A stretch of 64,000 nt of DNA from Latilactobacillus sakei. GTDB taxonomy: Bacteria > Bacillota > Bacilli > Lactobacillales > Lactobacillaceae. Shown one piece after another: positions 43,899-52,893 of this stretch; the stretch's first letter is position 1; every line of letters begins with the position of its first letter. Location of the stretch: assembly GCA_002953655.1 (NCBI GenBank), contig CP025839.1:1550001-1614000 (forward strand), written 5' to 3'. The notes below the pieces were generated by a model. It did not search any database and had not been told where the DNA came from. It saw nothing but the letters and a program-made list of their open reading frames with translations. A program made the position numbers and the translations under genes.

Positions 43899-44013
43899 AA
43901 CATGCTTTCAAAAGCATACTGTTACGTTTAGCGACATCTGCCAAACAATCGACTTCGTCGCTTATTCGTCCGATGAGGCTAATCCTCACAGTATTGACGC
44001 TTTTGACGCACTC
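43899..44013 (-). repeat. Structured element, copy 15 (inside the leuS leader)
   Basis: Outer stem GTCAAAAGC / GCTTTTGA with ATACTG/CAGTAT; inner stems CATC/GATG and GCGAC/GTCG; conserved GAGGATTAGCC, GACGAAT, GTTTG and GTCGCTAAACG. It lies after the T-box terminator and before the coding region. Confidence 0.82.
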
Positions 44014-44024
44014 CTTTTTTAACG

Positions 44025-44265
44025 TCAAAAAAGTCCTATGGTATAAATACCATAGGACGAATTGACCGCGATGCCACCTAAGTTCTGCCCAGTTCAAACT
44101 GAGCAACTCTCTGGCCGTAACGTGGCTGACGTTTCTATCTACTTGATTTCAATAGAAAACTCAAAGGTGAGTTCGCTAAGTTCAACGACGTGTTCACACT
44201 AACCACACGCTCTCTGGACGCTTCTACTTAACTACTAATCCCTCTCAACGTTAAATAATTGTTCT
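44025..44265 (-). promoter_or_regulatory. T-box leader of leuS
   Basis: The minus strand carries GGTGGCATCGCGG (T-box, about 44066-44078). It is followed by the terminator GTCCTATGGTATTTATACC with its complement and T6 (about 44028-44056). Upstream stem I sequence with GAACTCACC may hold a CTC leucine specifier; the fold was not computed. Confidence 0.92.
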
Positions 44266-44280
44266 TAGCATACCAAACTC

Positions 44281-46275
44281 TTACTTCAATTTCAAGACTT
44301 GGCCAACTAAGATTAAATCTGAGCGTAAATTATTGGCAGTCTTCAATTGGCTAATTGTCGTGCCATTTTTTTGAGCGATTGACCATAGGCTATCACCTGA
44401 TTTAACGGTATAAGACTTCGTTTTATTAGGTGTTGTTTGGTTGTTATTGTTAGTTGTTGTTTTACCAGCACTGACTTTTAACACTTGACCTGGATAAATA
44501 AAATTATTTTTAATGTTATTTAAACGCACCAATTCAGCCATTGAGATTCCTGATTGTTGTGAAATCCGCCATACTGAATCACCAGCTTTAACCTTGTAGG
44601 TTTTAGCGGTTGTCGTTGTTGAGCCATTGTTATTATTGCTACTGCTATTGTTGTTATTTGTTGGTGGTGTTGTTTGGCCCGTTGATTTTTGACCAACAAT
44701 TAATTTTTGACCAGGATAGATGAAGTTATTACGGATATTATTCCACTTCACTAAGTTTGCCATGGAAACACCATACCGTTTTGAAATCGCCCAAACAGAA
44801 TCGCCAGACTTAACCGTATAGGTTTGATTATTAGTTGGCGTAGTTGGATTTGTCGGTTTAGTTGGGTTCGTTGGTGTTGTTGGGTTCGTTGTTTGTTTAG
44901 CGGAAACAATCAACACATCACCCGGGTGGATCATATTGTTTTTAATGTTATTCCAACTGATCAACGTGTTCATTGAGATCCCATAACGTTTAGCAATCCC
45001 GTAAACTGAATCGCCGGCTTTGACTGTGTATTTTTCACCATTTGCTGGTTTGGTTGGATTTGTAGGGTTGGTTGGTGTCGTCGGATTCGTTGGTGTCGTT
45101 GGCTTGTTCGCCGAAACAATTAAAACATCACCCGGGTGGATCATGTTGTTTTTAATGTTATTCCAACTGATCAACGTGTCCATTGAGATCCCATAACGTT
45201 TAGCAATCCCGTAAACTGAATCGCCGGCTTTAACCGTGTATTTTTCACCATTGGTTGGTTTAGTTGGTGTTGTTGGATTAACTGGTGGTGTTACCGTCCC
45301 GCCACCATTATTACCACTTGTGGCAGGTGTATCATATTGCGTTAAATTATATTGTTGGATAAGACGATTTAAACTTGCGGCATAATTAGTAGCGGTCGCA
45401 TAACGTCCTTGGAGATAGCGTGTTGCATCTTGATAACTTGTCGTATGACTCTTGAAGGCGCCCTGGTAATAAGGTGTTGCGCCAAAAGAAGTATTTTTCA
45501 AAACATGCACATAATCTTGTAGTGATTGGTAGTATGAAGGATATTTACGGAAAGCCGCATTGATTTGGTAAAGATTACCATGACCATCGTCTTCGTTTGT
45601 TAACATGTAGACAGAACTACCATTATAACTACCCTTAACGCCAAATAGATTGTAGTTAGGCGCTTGGCCTAGAGCACTGTTCCCAAAACCTGATTCAAGA
45701 GAAGCTTGGGCAATCATTACTGAAGCGTACAAATCATTTTCACTTGCTAATTGACGGGCTGAGCTAGCAATTGAATTGATAAAAGTTGACGCACTGGTTG
45801 ATGAATAAGCCATAATTGCTTTGGCTGTTGCCATATTAGCACCTGTATTTTGCGTCCCCACAACTGGTTGAGCTTGCGTTGGTTTAGGTTGTGCGGTAGC
45901 AGCTTTGTTGGCATCATTTTCAGTCACCTGAGGCTTCACAACTGGTTGAGATTGGCTTTGGCTACTACTTGTTGTTTGGCTTGATTGACTTTGACTGCTA
46001 CTTGTTACTTGGCTCGTACTACTGGTTGTTGTGCTGTTAGCAACACTGCTTGTACTTGCTGTGGCTGTATTGAGGTTTGCTTCACTAGCGCTGACTGTGG
46101 CTACAGCCGCCTTAGCTTTACCGCTGACGAGACTAGGTGCAACTGCAGACCCCATCAAGAAACTAGCCCCTGCAAAAGTCGTCATATGCCGTACTTTCTT
46201 ATTCCGTAGTTCCTTTTTTTGTCTGTGCAAAATTATTTTCTGCGTCGCAATTCTCTGTTTTCTAGTCTCTTTCAA
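44281..46275 (-). CDS. Secreted glucosaminidase/muramidase with five LysM domains
   Basis: About 664 residues. A basic N-terminus and signal helix with [20 protein letters not shown] (about 38-57) is followed by a Ser/Thr/Gln linker, then a glucosaminidase domain (about 155-310: [43 protein letters not shown]). Five LysM repeats come at about 345-390, 420-465, 490-535, 565-610 and 625-669. The first two are nearly identical in DNA, indicating a recent duplication. It cleaves and binds peptidoglycan for cell separation. The TTG start is chosen because the earlier ATG is part of the GGAGG ribosome site. Confidence 0.93.
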   Translation of the reverse strand: MKETRKQRIATQKIILHRQKKELRNKKVRHMTTFAGASFLMGSAVAPSLVSGKAKAAVATVSASEANLNTATASTSSVANSTTTSSTSQVTSSSQSQSSQTTSSSQSQSQPVVKPQVTENDANKAATAQPKPTQAQPVVGTQNTGANMATAKAIMAYSSTSASTFINSIASSARQLASENDLYASVMIAQASLESGFGNSALGQAPNYNLFGVKGSYNGSSVYMLTNEDDGHGNLYQINAAFRKYPSYYQSLQDYVHVLKNTSFGATPYYQGAFKSHTTSYQDATRYLQGRYATATNYAASLNRLIQQYNLTQYDTPATSGNNGGGTVTPPVNPTTPTKPTNGEKYTVKAGDSVYGIAKRYGISMDTLISWNNIKNNMIHPGDVLIVSANKPTTPTNPTTPTNPTNPTKPANGEKYTVKAGDSVYGIAKRYGISMNTLISWNNIKNNMIHPGDVLIVSAKQTTNPTTPTNPTKPTNPTTPTNNQTYTVKSGDSVWAISKRYGVSMANLVKWNNIRNNFIYPGQKLIVGQKSTGQTTPPTNNNNSSSNNNNGSTTTTAKTYKVKAGDSVWRISQQSGISMAELVRLNNIKNNFIYPGQVLKVSAGKTTTNNNNQTTPNKTKSYTVKSGDSLWSIAQKNGTTISQLKTANNLRSDLILVGQVLKLK

Positions 46276-46464
46276 CGTAAAAACCTCCATATAATTTTTT
46301 CTAAAGTAATAGCTATCTTTATTAAGTTTACTTAAAATATATTATAATATTAATAATGCTATAAAACAATGTATATGTTACGTGTATCCAATACTGCTAT
46401 CGACAGTAGTAAAAATAAAATTGGTAACCTTCATTGTAACAATAGACTTTGAAAGGAGTTCACT

Positions 46465-47103
46465 ATGTCTCATCAAAAGCCACAATTCGCGTCAATGATA
46501 GTGGGCTTTTCACTATTTGTCATTATTTTAATCAGTCTGTTAAACCAAGCAACTTGGATTAACAGTGTCGACGTTGCCATCATCCACATCGTCCGCAGCA
46601 TGGCATCGCCATTGACAACCACCCTCGCAATCGCGATCACAAGCATAGGTAATCCTTATAGTATGCTGGGATTAACAGTCGTAGCAACACTGACGCTCCT
46701 TTTTATCCGCCAGACAAATGCGGCCCTGTTTCTATTAGTTAACATGTCCGTTTTTAGTAGTTTAAACCATATCATTAAAGAATGGGTTGCTCGTCCGCGG
46801 CCTAGCGCTCATCACTTAGTCGTTGCCAACGGCTTTAGTTTTCCGAGTGGTCATTCTTCTGGCGCCTTATTATTTTTTGGCTCATTAAGCATTATTGCCA
46901 TTTATCTGATTAAAAACCATTATTGGCGTAACCTAACAATTGGTGTGTGCGTAATACTCACATTACTGATTGGCATTAGTCGGATCTATGTTCAGGTTCA
47001 CTATCCAACTGATGTCTTAGCCGGTTTCATGTTAGCCTTAACTGGATTAGGCCTTTCGTGGTATTATTTTGATAGTTACCACTTATTACAACAAAAATCG
47101 TAA
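46465..47103 (+). CDS. PAP2-family membrane phosphatase
   Basis: A 212-residue protein with about six helices and all three PAP2 motifs: KEWVARPRP, PSGHSSG and SRIYVQVHYPTDVLAG. Such enzymes hydrolyse undecaprenyl or phosphatidylglycerol phosphates at the outer membrane face. It lies 18 bp before mnmM. Whether it recycles undecaprenyl pyrophosphate, like uppP at 48729, is not decided by sequence. Confidence 0.93.
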   Translation: MSHQKPQFASMIVGFSLFVIILISLLNQATWINSVDVAIIHIVRSMASPLTTTLAIAITSIGNPYSMLGLTVVATLTLLFIRQTNAALFLLVNMSVFSSLNHIIKEWVARPRPSAHHLVVANGFSFPSGHSSGALLFFGSLSIIAIYLIKNHYWRNLTIGVCVILTLLIGISRIYVQVHYPTDVLAGFMLALTGLGLSWYYFDSYHLLQQKS

Positions 47104-47121
47104 TTAAAGGGGATTTTTACC

Positions 47122-47682
47122 ATGTTACTCGATCAGCCAAGTTCTTTTGCCCACTTTCTATTGGACCAAGCTATTCGGCCGGGCGATATTGTGATTGACG
47201 CCACCGTCGGTCATGGTGATGACACCTTATTTCTAGCGGAAAAAGTTGACGATTACGGTCATGTTTATGGTTTTGATATCCAAAAAGACGCTCTGGAAAC
47301 GTGTCAGAAACGATTAACGACCGCCAACCTTAGCCAACAGGTCTCGCTCATCAACCAAGGTCATGAACGGATCATCACCGCTCTCCCCGCTGATTTAAAA
47401 GTACAAGCAGCTATCTTTAGTCTGGGATCTCTTTCACCAGAAACGCCGCAAGACGTCACACTTCCCAACACGACAATTTCGGCGTACCATCAGGTCTTAT
47501 CGCGGCTTAATCGAGGCGGCTTATTGCTTTTCATTATCGATAATCGTTTCTTTAAATCAGAAGAAGAGATTCACTACTTAGTCGCAGATTTAACGCGACT
47601 TAACCCAGAACGCTATGCCGTTCGCCATTTCCAAGGCGTCAACCAAGATGTCGGTCAATTACTAACCGTTGTCAAAAAATAA
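47122..47682 (+). CDS. mnmM: tRNA wobble-uridine methyltransferase MnmM (YtqB)
   Basis: A 186-residue class I SAM methyltransferase. The SAM site is VIDATVGHGDDTLFLAEKV (about 26-44), followed by FDIQKDAL and FSLGSLSPETP. Length and motifs match YtqB/MnmM, which methylates nm5s2U34 to mnm5s2U34 in bacteria lacking MnmC. It is preceded by AAAGGGG. Confidence 0.88.
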   Translation: MLLDQPSSFAHFLLDQAIRPGDIVIDATVGHGDDTLFLAEKVDDYGHVYGFDIQKDALETCQKRLTTANLSQQVSLINQGHERIITALPADLKVQAAIFSLGSLSPETPQDVTLPNTTISAYHQVLSRLNRGGLLLFIIDNRFFKSEEEIHYLVADLTRLNPERYAVRHFQGVNQDVGQLLTVVKK

Positions 47683-47726
47683 AAAGGTTTCCGGATAAAA
47701 GTTATTTTTATCCGGAAACCTTTTTT
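47681..47726. terminator. Terminator between mnmM and cutC
   Basis: AAAAAGGTTTCCGGATAAAA with its complement; perfect 19-bp class stem, bidirectional for two convergent genes. Confidence 0.92.
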
Positions 47727-47744
47727 GATTGCTCAATTTTTTAA

Positions 47745-48374
47745 TTAACCAACAATTTTAGTGCCATGTGCTTCTGTCACGTTTAAGCGTTCAGTAATAC
47801 CTACAACGTTTTTGGCTGTAATGCCACCGCCGGGTAAAATGCCTAAGCGACCATCAGCTAAGCGCACAAGTTCTTGAAGCCGTTCTTCATTTAACGGTGC
47901 CGTTAATGGGCCACCATGTGTTAAAATCCGTTTAATATCATGTTCAACTAACCAGTCGATTGCCTCTGCTTGATCAGCTACTGCCAATTCATCAAAAGCC
48001 ATGTGGAAAACAACTTGCATCCCGTTAGCAGCACCAATTAGCATTTCCATTGCTTCTTCATCAATCTTATTGTCAGGTGTTAAACACCCCACTACAATCC
48101 CGTCAGCGCCTAATTCTTGTGCTGAAAAAATATCGGCTTCCATAATTTTTAATTCTTGATCATTATAGACAAAGTTACCACCGCGAGGGCGAATCATGAC
48201 CATCACTGGCACATCATGTTCATGTGCATAACGTACTGATTCAGCCATAACGCCCCGACTAACAGTAGTGCCACCAACCGCTAAGTTATCGTTTAATTCA
48301 ATTCGCTTAGCACCATTACGAATGGCAGCCGGAATTTCAGTGAAATTTTCGACACAAACTTCTTTGATTAACAT
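47745..48374 (-). CDS. cutC: CutC-family protein
   Basis: A 209-residue TIM-barrel protein: EVCVENFTEIPAAIRNGAKR, MIRPRGGNFVYND, FHMAFDE, HGG and GILPGGGITAKN. The family is annotated as copper homeostasis, but the biochemical role is unsettled. It is far from copZA here. GGAGG precedes ATG. Confidence 0.92.
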   Translation of the reverse strand: MLIKEVCVENFTEIPAAIRNGAKRIELNDNLAVGGTTVSRGVMAESVRYAHEHDVPVMVMIRPRGGNFVYNDQELKIMEADIFSAQELGADGIVVGCLTPDNKIDEEAMEMLIGAANGMQVVFHMAFDELAVADQAEAIDWLVEHDIKRILTHGGPLTAPLNEERLQELVRLADGRLGILPGGGITAKNVVGITERLNVTEAHGTKIVG

Positions 48375-48398
48375 GGGAAAACCTCCAACTTTTATTTT

Positions 48399-48483
48399 AA
48401 ACGTGCTTTTTGGATTGCAACAACTTCCGCTTAATCTAAAATTTCTATTAATACTCAGTTGCTAAACGCACCCAAACGCACTC
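48399..48483 (-). repeat. Structured element, copy 16 (third after uppP)
   Basis: Hairpin-interior class with the hairpin deleted: GAGTATTAAT-AGAAATTTTA-GATTAAGCGGAAGTTG. Ends AGTGCGTTTGG / CCAAAAAGCACGTTT. Confidence 0.78.
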
Positions 48484-48489
48484 GTATCC

Positions 48490-48605
48490 AAACATGCTTT
48501 TTAAAGCTGACTCCTGTGCCTAGTTACGCATCGCAACCGATCGACGCCGTCGCTCATTCACGATGCTAGACTAATGCTCAGAGTCAAACCGCTTTAAACG
48601 CACTT
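48490..48605 (-). repeat. Structured element, copy 17 (second after uppP)
   Basis: Outer stem TTTAAAGC / GCTTTAAA and TGACTC/GAGTCA; inner stems GCATCG/CGATGC (perfect) and GCGAC/GTCG; inner neck TTAGT/ACTAG instead of TTAGC/GCTAA. Confidence 0.82.
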
Positions 48606-48612
48606 TGTACTC

Positions 48613-48728
48613 AAACGTGCTTTTTGAAACATATTCCTGCGCTTAACACTATTTGCCAAACTAGCGATTCCATCGCTAATTCGTCAAATCAGGTTAATGC
48701 TCTGAATATACCCGTTTCAAACGCACTC
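48613..48728 (-). repeat. Structured element, copy 18 (first after uppP)
   Basis: Abuts the uppP TAA. Outer arms TTTGAAACGGGTATATTC and GAATATGTTTCAAA; inner stems ATTTG/CAAAT and AGCGAT/ATCGCT; neck TTAAC/GTTAA. Confidence 0.82.
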
Positions 48729-49565
48729 TTATAAGAACATTGCGCCTAATACCAATACCCCTAGGATAATTCGATACCAACCGAAGACCTTGAAGTCGTT
48801 TTTCTTGATGTAACCCATCAAGAACTTAATTGAGATAATTGAAATGATGAATGATACCACCATCCCGACCAACAAAATAATTGATTGGTCACCAGTAAAG
48901 GTATTACCTTGGTAGAAGAACTTACCAATCTTCAAAATGCTGACCCCAATCATGGTTGGAATTGCCATGAAGAATGAGAATTCAGCACCAACATACCGTG
49001 AGGTGCCAATTAAAATCGCCCCTAAAATCGTTGCCCCTGAACGGGATGTCCCTGGAATAATTGATAAGGCTTGGAAACAGCCAATCCAAAAGGCAGTCAA
49101 CCAAGGTAACGTATTTAAATCTGCAAATTTTGGTGTTCGTTGTTTATTGCGATTTTCAATCACGATAAATAAAATACCATATAAAATTAACATACTTGCG
49201 ACAACCCAGTTTTGCATTAGATGTTCATCCATCCAATCATTCAATGGGAAGCCAATAATCACTGACGGAATAACCGCCAAAATAACCTTAAACCATAAAG
49301 TCCACGTTTGCTTTTGTTCTAACTGGTTCTTTTGCGGTGAAAATGGGTTTAATTTATGGAAGTATAAGACGACAACGGCTAAAATTGCACCGAATTGAAT
49401 GACGTAATTAAACATATCCATAAAGGCTTTTGATTCGCCCATTTTTAAAACACTACCGACTAAGACTAAATGGCCCGTTGAACTAATCGGTAACCATTCC
49501 GTAAAGCCTTCGACAATCCCTAAAATAATTGCCTTAATCACATTTAAAGTTAACACAATCTCCAT
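48729..49565 (-). CDS. uppP: Undecaprenyl-diphosphatase (bacitracin resistance)
   Basis: About 278 residues and eight helices. Both catalytic motifs are seen: [14 protein letters not shown] and [10 protein letters not shown]. It recycles the wall lipid carrier. The exact start is unclear: ATG at 49565 lies immediately after GGAGGG, a GTG nine bases in has better spacing, and a further ATG lies at 49580. Its 3' side carries three tandem structured elements and no obvious terminator before cutC. Confidence 0.95.
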   Translation of the reverse strand: MEIVLTLNVIKAIILGIVEGFTEWLPISSTGHLVLVGSVLKMGESKAFMDMFNYVIQFGAILAVVVLYFHKLNPFSPQKNQLEQKQTWTLWFKVILAVIPSVIIGFPLNDWMDEHLMQNWVVASMLILYGILFIVIENRNKQRTPKFADLNTLPWLTAFWIGCFQALSIIPGTSRSGATILGAILIGTSRYVGAEFSFFMAIPTMIGVSILKIGKFFYQGNTFTGDQSIILLVGMVVSFIISIISIKFLMGYIKKNDFKVFGWYRIILGVLVLGAMFL

Positions 49566-49663
49566 CCCTCCATGAAACATAGTCGTTCTCTAGTATACTA
49601 ATTTCAAATCTAGAATGCGACTTAATTTAGAAGTTTAAGGTTTTTTTATTAAAATTAAGCGCC

Positions 49664-49692
49664 AAAAAAGACCGCTAAATCACGGTCTTTTA
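49664..49692 (-). terminator. Terminator after the pseudouridine synthase gene
   Basis: AAAAAGACCG / CGGTCTTTT stem with a T-run on the minus strand. Confidence 0.82.
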
Positions 49693-49699
49693 ACAGTTA

Positions 49700-50620
49700 T
49701 TAAAGTGTGGTTTCATCAAAATCAAACTGGCGTTGCGCTAAAACGGCGCTAAAATCAGCGGGCACCGGACTCTTCACCGTAATTGTTCGTTCTTCAAATG
49801 GGTGATAGAACGTCAATTGGCGGCAATGGAGTGCTTGGCGCGGTAATAAATCATCAGATTCACCATAGAGGTTATCCCCGATTAACGAATGACCTAACGA
49901 CGCAAAGTGAACCCGAATCTGGTGCGTCCGCCCTGTTAGTAACTTTAATTTAACGAGTGTGGCCCCGTCACCGTGAGCGGCTTGCCAATACTCGGTCAAT
50001 GAGCGCTTACCACCCTCACCGACCACTCGCCGCATGTAAAACTCTTCCGAGCGTTTAATCGGACGATCAATCCACGCATGTTGCGGTAAATCTTTGCGCA
50101 TATCGCCACTAGCAATTGCGATATACGTCTTTTGTAATTCTTTAGATTGTAATTGTCGATCTAACAAACTATGCGCAAAACCGTGTTTAGTGAACATCAT
50201 CAAGCCACTCGTATCACGATCCAAACGCGTCACAACGTGCACCGCTAAACTTTCTGCTTGTTCATCAATCAAGTATTGCTTAACGAAATTCGCCATCGTA
50301 TTGTTTGGATGATTGGGAGCCGGTAGCGAAGCGACAAAGGCTGGTTTATCAATAATCAGGAAATGATCATCTTCATAGGCAATCTTTAAATCACCCTTGA
50401 CTGGGATGACGTGTTCCACCGCCACTTCTGGGGCAAGATAAACCGTCACCACATCATTTTGAACTAATCTGATGTTGGTATGCGCTTCTTGCCCATTCAC
50501 CAAGATCTGGCCACCTGAAAATTTGATTTTCGATAGCTGACTTCGTGAGATAGCATGTCGTCTTAAAAAATTTCGTAAAATGCAGCCTTCGCTGTCTGTG
50601 TATTGCCACTCAAATTTCAT
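49700..50620 (-). CDS. RluA/RluD-family pseudouridine synthase
   Basis: About 306 residues: S4-like N-terminus (LRRHAISRSQLSKIKFSGG) and the catalytic signature HVVTRLDRDTSGLMMF near residue 130. It modifies uridines in 23S rRNA or tRNA; the exact site is unknown. The start at MKFEWQY lies 11 bp inside nadK; a longer frame would run further into nadK without a ribosome site. Last gene of relQ-nadK-rlu. Confidence 0.92.
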   Translation of the reverse strand: MKFEWQYTDSEGCILRNFLRRHAISRSQLSKIKFSGGQILVNGQEAHTNIRLVQNDVVTVYLAPEVAVEHVIPVKGDLKIAYEDDHFLIIDKPAFVASLPAPNHPNNTMANFVKQYLIDEQAESLAVHVVTRLDRDTSGLMMFTKHGFAHSLLDRQLQSKELQKTYIAIASGDMRKDLPQHAWIDRPIKRSEEFYMRRVVGEGGKRSLTEYWQAAHGDGATLVKLKLLTGRTHQIRVHFASLGHSLIGDNLYGESDDLLPRQALHCRQLTFYHPFEERTITVKSPVPADFSAVLAQRQFDFDETTL

Positions 50621-51416
50621 GTTTTGACCCAATAAATGCATCTTCGACACGGTCCCAGAAGTGGGTGTGTCGATAACGTGCAAACTGTATTCTTTCTTTT
50701 GCAATTTTAAATTGCATTGATTCAATTGGTCGGTCCTTAAACGTAAACTGATCAATCGTCACAACGTAATCGCTGGTGCGTGAGGGTTTTAATAGTAACC
50801 ACTCATCAGAAGGCAACACAATTGGTGCGGCCAGCGTCCGGTAAACCCGATTATTAATCGACGCAATTTCAGTCAATTGCATCGCTTCTAAGCGTGGATG
50901 TAAGACTGCACCACCAATTGATTTCCCATAAGCCGTTGAGCCGGTTGGTGTCGAAACACATAGCCCATCGCCACGGAAGCTTTCAAAAAAGTTCTCTTTG
51001 ATATAAACATCAGTCCGCAAGGTTGCCGCGTAACGCCGCAACGTCACTTCATTCAATGCCAAGAAGTGTTGGACTTCGTTGGTATCAGCATAGGTAATCT
51101 TAACTTCGAGTAACGGATAACTAATACTCTGACCCAAATCTTCTTGTAAAGCGACCACTAAATCATCAACTTCAAAATCCCGCCAATCCGTATAAAAACC
51201 CAGGTGCCCTGTATGGACCCCGATAAAGCGGATTTGATCTAGCGCATCGGCATAGCGGTGAAAAGCAGACAATAACGTCCCATCACCACCCACTGAAATC
51301 ACCACTTCTGGTGTTTGCGCGTCCATCGTAAAACCGTTGTTAATTAACTTATTGGTCAGTTTATCAGCCACTTGTCGAGAAGAGCTGCCGTCATTGCTAT
51401 ATACCGTTATTCTCAA
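50610..51416 (-). CDS. nadK: NAD kinase
   Basis: A 268-residue kinase making NADP+. The GGDGTLLSAFHRY motif lies near residue 45, HTGHLGFYTDW follows, and TPTGSTAYGKSIGGAVLHP is the substrate-binding signature. TTG start overlapping the relQ stop (TTGA). The order relQ-nadK-rlu is conserved in Firmicutes. Confidence 0.96.
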   Translation of the reverse strand: MRITVYSNDGSSSRQVADKLTNKLINNGFTMDAQTPEVVISVGGDGTLLSAFHRYADALDQIRFIGVHTGHLGFYTDWRDFEVDDLVVALQEDLGQSISYPLLEVKITYADTNEVQHFLALNEVTLRRYAATLRTDVYIKENFFESFRGDGLCVSTPTGSTAYGKSIGGAVLHPRLEAMQLTEIASINNRVYRTLAAPIVLPSDEWLLLKPSRTSDYVVTIDQFTFKDRPIESMQFKIAKERIQFARYRHTHFWDRVEDAFIGSKHEI

Positions 51417-52087
51417 TCTGGGGCATCTCCTTCAGAATCATTTTCAGTTGCCTTTTCCAAAGCACTCTGCCACTTGCCATATGAAAAGAGTTGTTGTGCT
51501 TCTTGAATTTCTTCGCGAATTTCAGACATTTCTTTATCTAACATAAATGACGCTTCGGCTGCCCGTTTTAAACGTGCTTTCAAGGTTTCAGGGAATTCCC
51601 CTTGGTATTTATAATTGAGTGAATGTTCAATCGTTGCCCAGAAATTCATCGACATTGTCCGAATCTGAATTTCTGCCAAGATCAATTTTTCACCACTAAT
51701 CAATTGCACGGGGTATTCCACCACAATGTGATATGAACGATAACCACTAGGTTTAACGTTTGAAACGTAGTCGCGTTCCTCGATAATCTTCATATCGGTT
51801 CGTTGGTGTAATAGACCCACAATTTCGTGGATATCCTCGACGAACTGACACATAATTCGTAACCCAGCAATATCTTGCATATCTTGTTCCAATAAATCTT
51901 CTGTGATATACCGCCGTTGCATTTTCTCCTTGATACTATCAATCGGTTTGACCCGGCCCGTTACAAATTCGATTGGGGCATGTTCATTATTTTGTTGATA
52001 TTGTTTACGCATACCACGTAATTTTATTTTCAATTCACTAACGGCTTGTTCATAAGGCATCAGGAATTTTTTCCAATTTTCGACCAT
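51413..52087 (-). CDS. relQ: Small alarmone synthetase RelQ (YjbM type)
   Basis: A 224-residue (p)ppGpp synthetase without a hydrolase domain. VTGRVKPIDSIKEKMQRR, DIAGLRIMCQFVEDI and ILAEIQIRTMSMNFWATIEH are family motifs. It is coupled to nadK and divergent from a CYTH-domain gene, the yjbK/yjbM arrangement. It links alarmone production to NADP supply by co-transcription. Confidence 0.95.
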   Translation of the reverse strand: MVENWKKFLMPYEQAVSELKIKLRGMRKQYQQNNEHAPIEFVTGRVKPIDSIKEKMQRRYITEDLLEQDMQDIAGLRIMCQFVEDIHEIVGLLHQRTDMKIIEERDYVSNVKPSGYRSYHIVVEYPVQLISGEKLILAEIQIRTMSMNFWATIEHSLNYKYQGEFPETLKARLKRAAEASFMLDKEMSEIREEIQEAQQLFSYGKWQSALEKATENDSEGDAPD

Positions 52088-52233
52088 AATAACCCCTCAT
52101 TCAATCTGTCACATACAGCATTATTTTAACATATATTGGAAAAGAATAGATAGCATTCCTCCCAAATCAAATACAATTACAAGTTTTCAAATTTATGCTA
52201 GGATAGTCTTATTCTCAAAAGGCAGGTTATTAA

Positions 52234-52815
52234 ATGACTCAGACCATTGAACGTGAATTTAAAGTCAGTCTCACTGAACAACAATTTAAACAACTGCAAG
52301 CCGCTTATCCATGGCCGACACCTTTTACCCAGACTAATTATTACTACGAACTACCACAAAATGAGTTACAACGCCGACATATGGGGTTACGAACTCGTCT
52401 TTACCAAGATCATGCAGAACAGACACTGAAAGTCCCCCAAGCTGGTGCGACTCGTACCTTATTGGAGATTACAGATACAATGCCATTAGCCACCGCACAG
52501 CATTTGATTGACCAACAAACCATTCATCCCGATCAGCAAATTGCTAAGTATCTAGAAGCAATCGGGATTGATTGGTCAGCCCTTTTTATCTGGGGACAAG
52601 CCACTACTAAGCGGCAAGTTCTAACGCTTGCCAGTGGTCGTCTAACCTTGGATCAAACAACCTACCCTGATCAGGCCGCTGACTACGAATTAGAACTAGA
52701 ATTTGACGACGTAGCACTCGCCAAAGCCTTCTTTCAAGATATCATTAAGCGCTTCAAACTAGCACAAACCGCGCCACTCAATAAGATTCAACGTGCTAGA
52801 AATCATCAAAGCTAA
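52234..52815 (+). CDS. CYTH-domain protein (YjbK-like)
   Basis: A 193-residue triphosphate tunnel enzyme. The N-terminal EREFK motif matches the ExExK pattern of the family, and acidic/basic tunnel residues recur (RRHMGLRTRLYQ, TLKVPQ, YELELEFDD). It may hydrolyse inorganic or nucleoside triphosphates or bind organic phosphates. It neighbours relQ divergently, as in Bacillus. Confidence 0.9.
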   Translation: MTQTIEREFKVSLTEQQFKQLQAAYPWPTPFTQTNYYYELPQNELQRRHMGLRTRLYQDHAEQTLKVPQAGATRTLLEITDTMPLATAQHLIDQQTIHPDQQIAKYLEAIGIDWSALFIWGQATTKRQVLTLASGRLTLDQTTYPDQAADYELELEFDDVALAKAFFQDIIKRFKLAQTAPLNKIQRARNHQS

Positions 52816-52893
52816 TTAATTGCAAATCCAAAAAAATTTGTTAAAGTAATACAAGAGCTTTTCAATACGAGACTTAAGTTTGGGGGAACCATT

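Noticed and set aside
43897-44106. A 69-codon open frame on the minus strand in the leuS leader
   Set aside because: It covers the T-box terminator and a structured element; no ribosome site or protein-like sequence.
44281-45300. Regular repeats that might suggest a CRISPR array
   Set aside because: They are in-frame LysM-coding repeats with Thr/Pro linkers; no unique spacers of even length.
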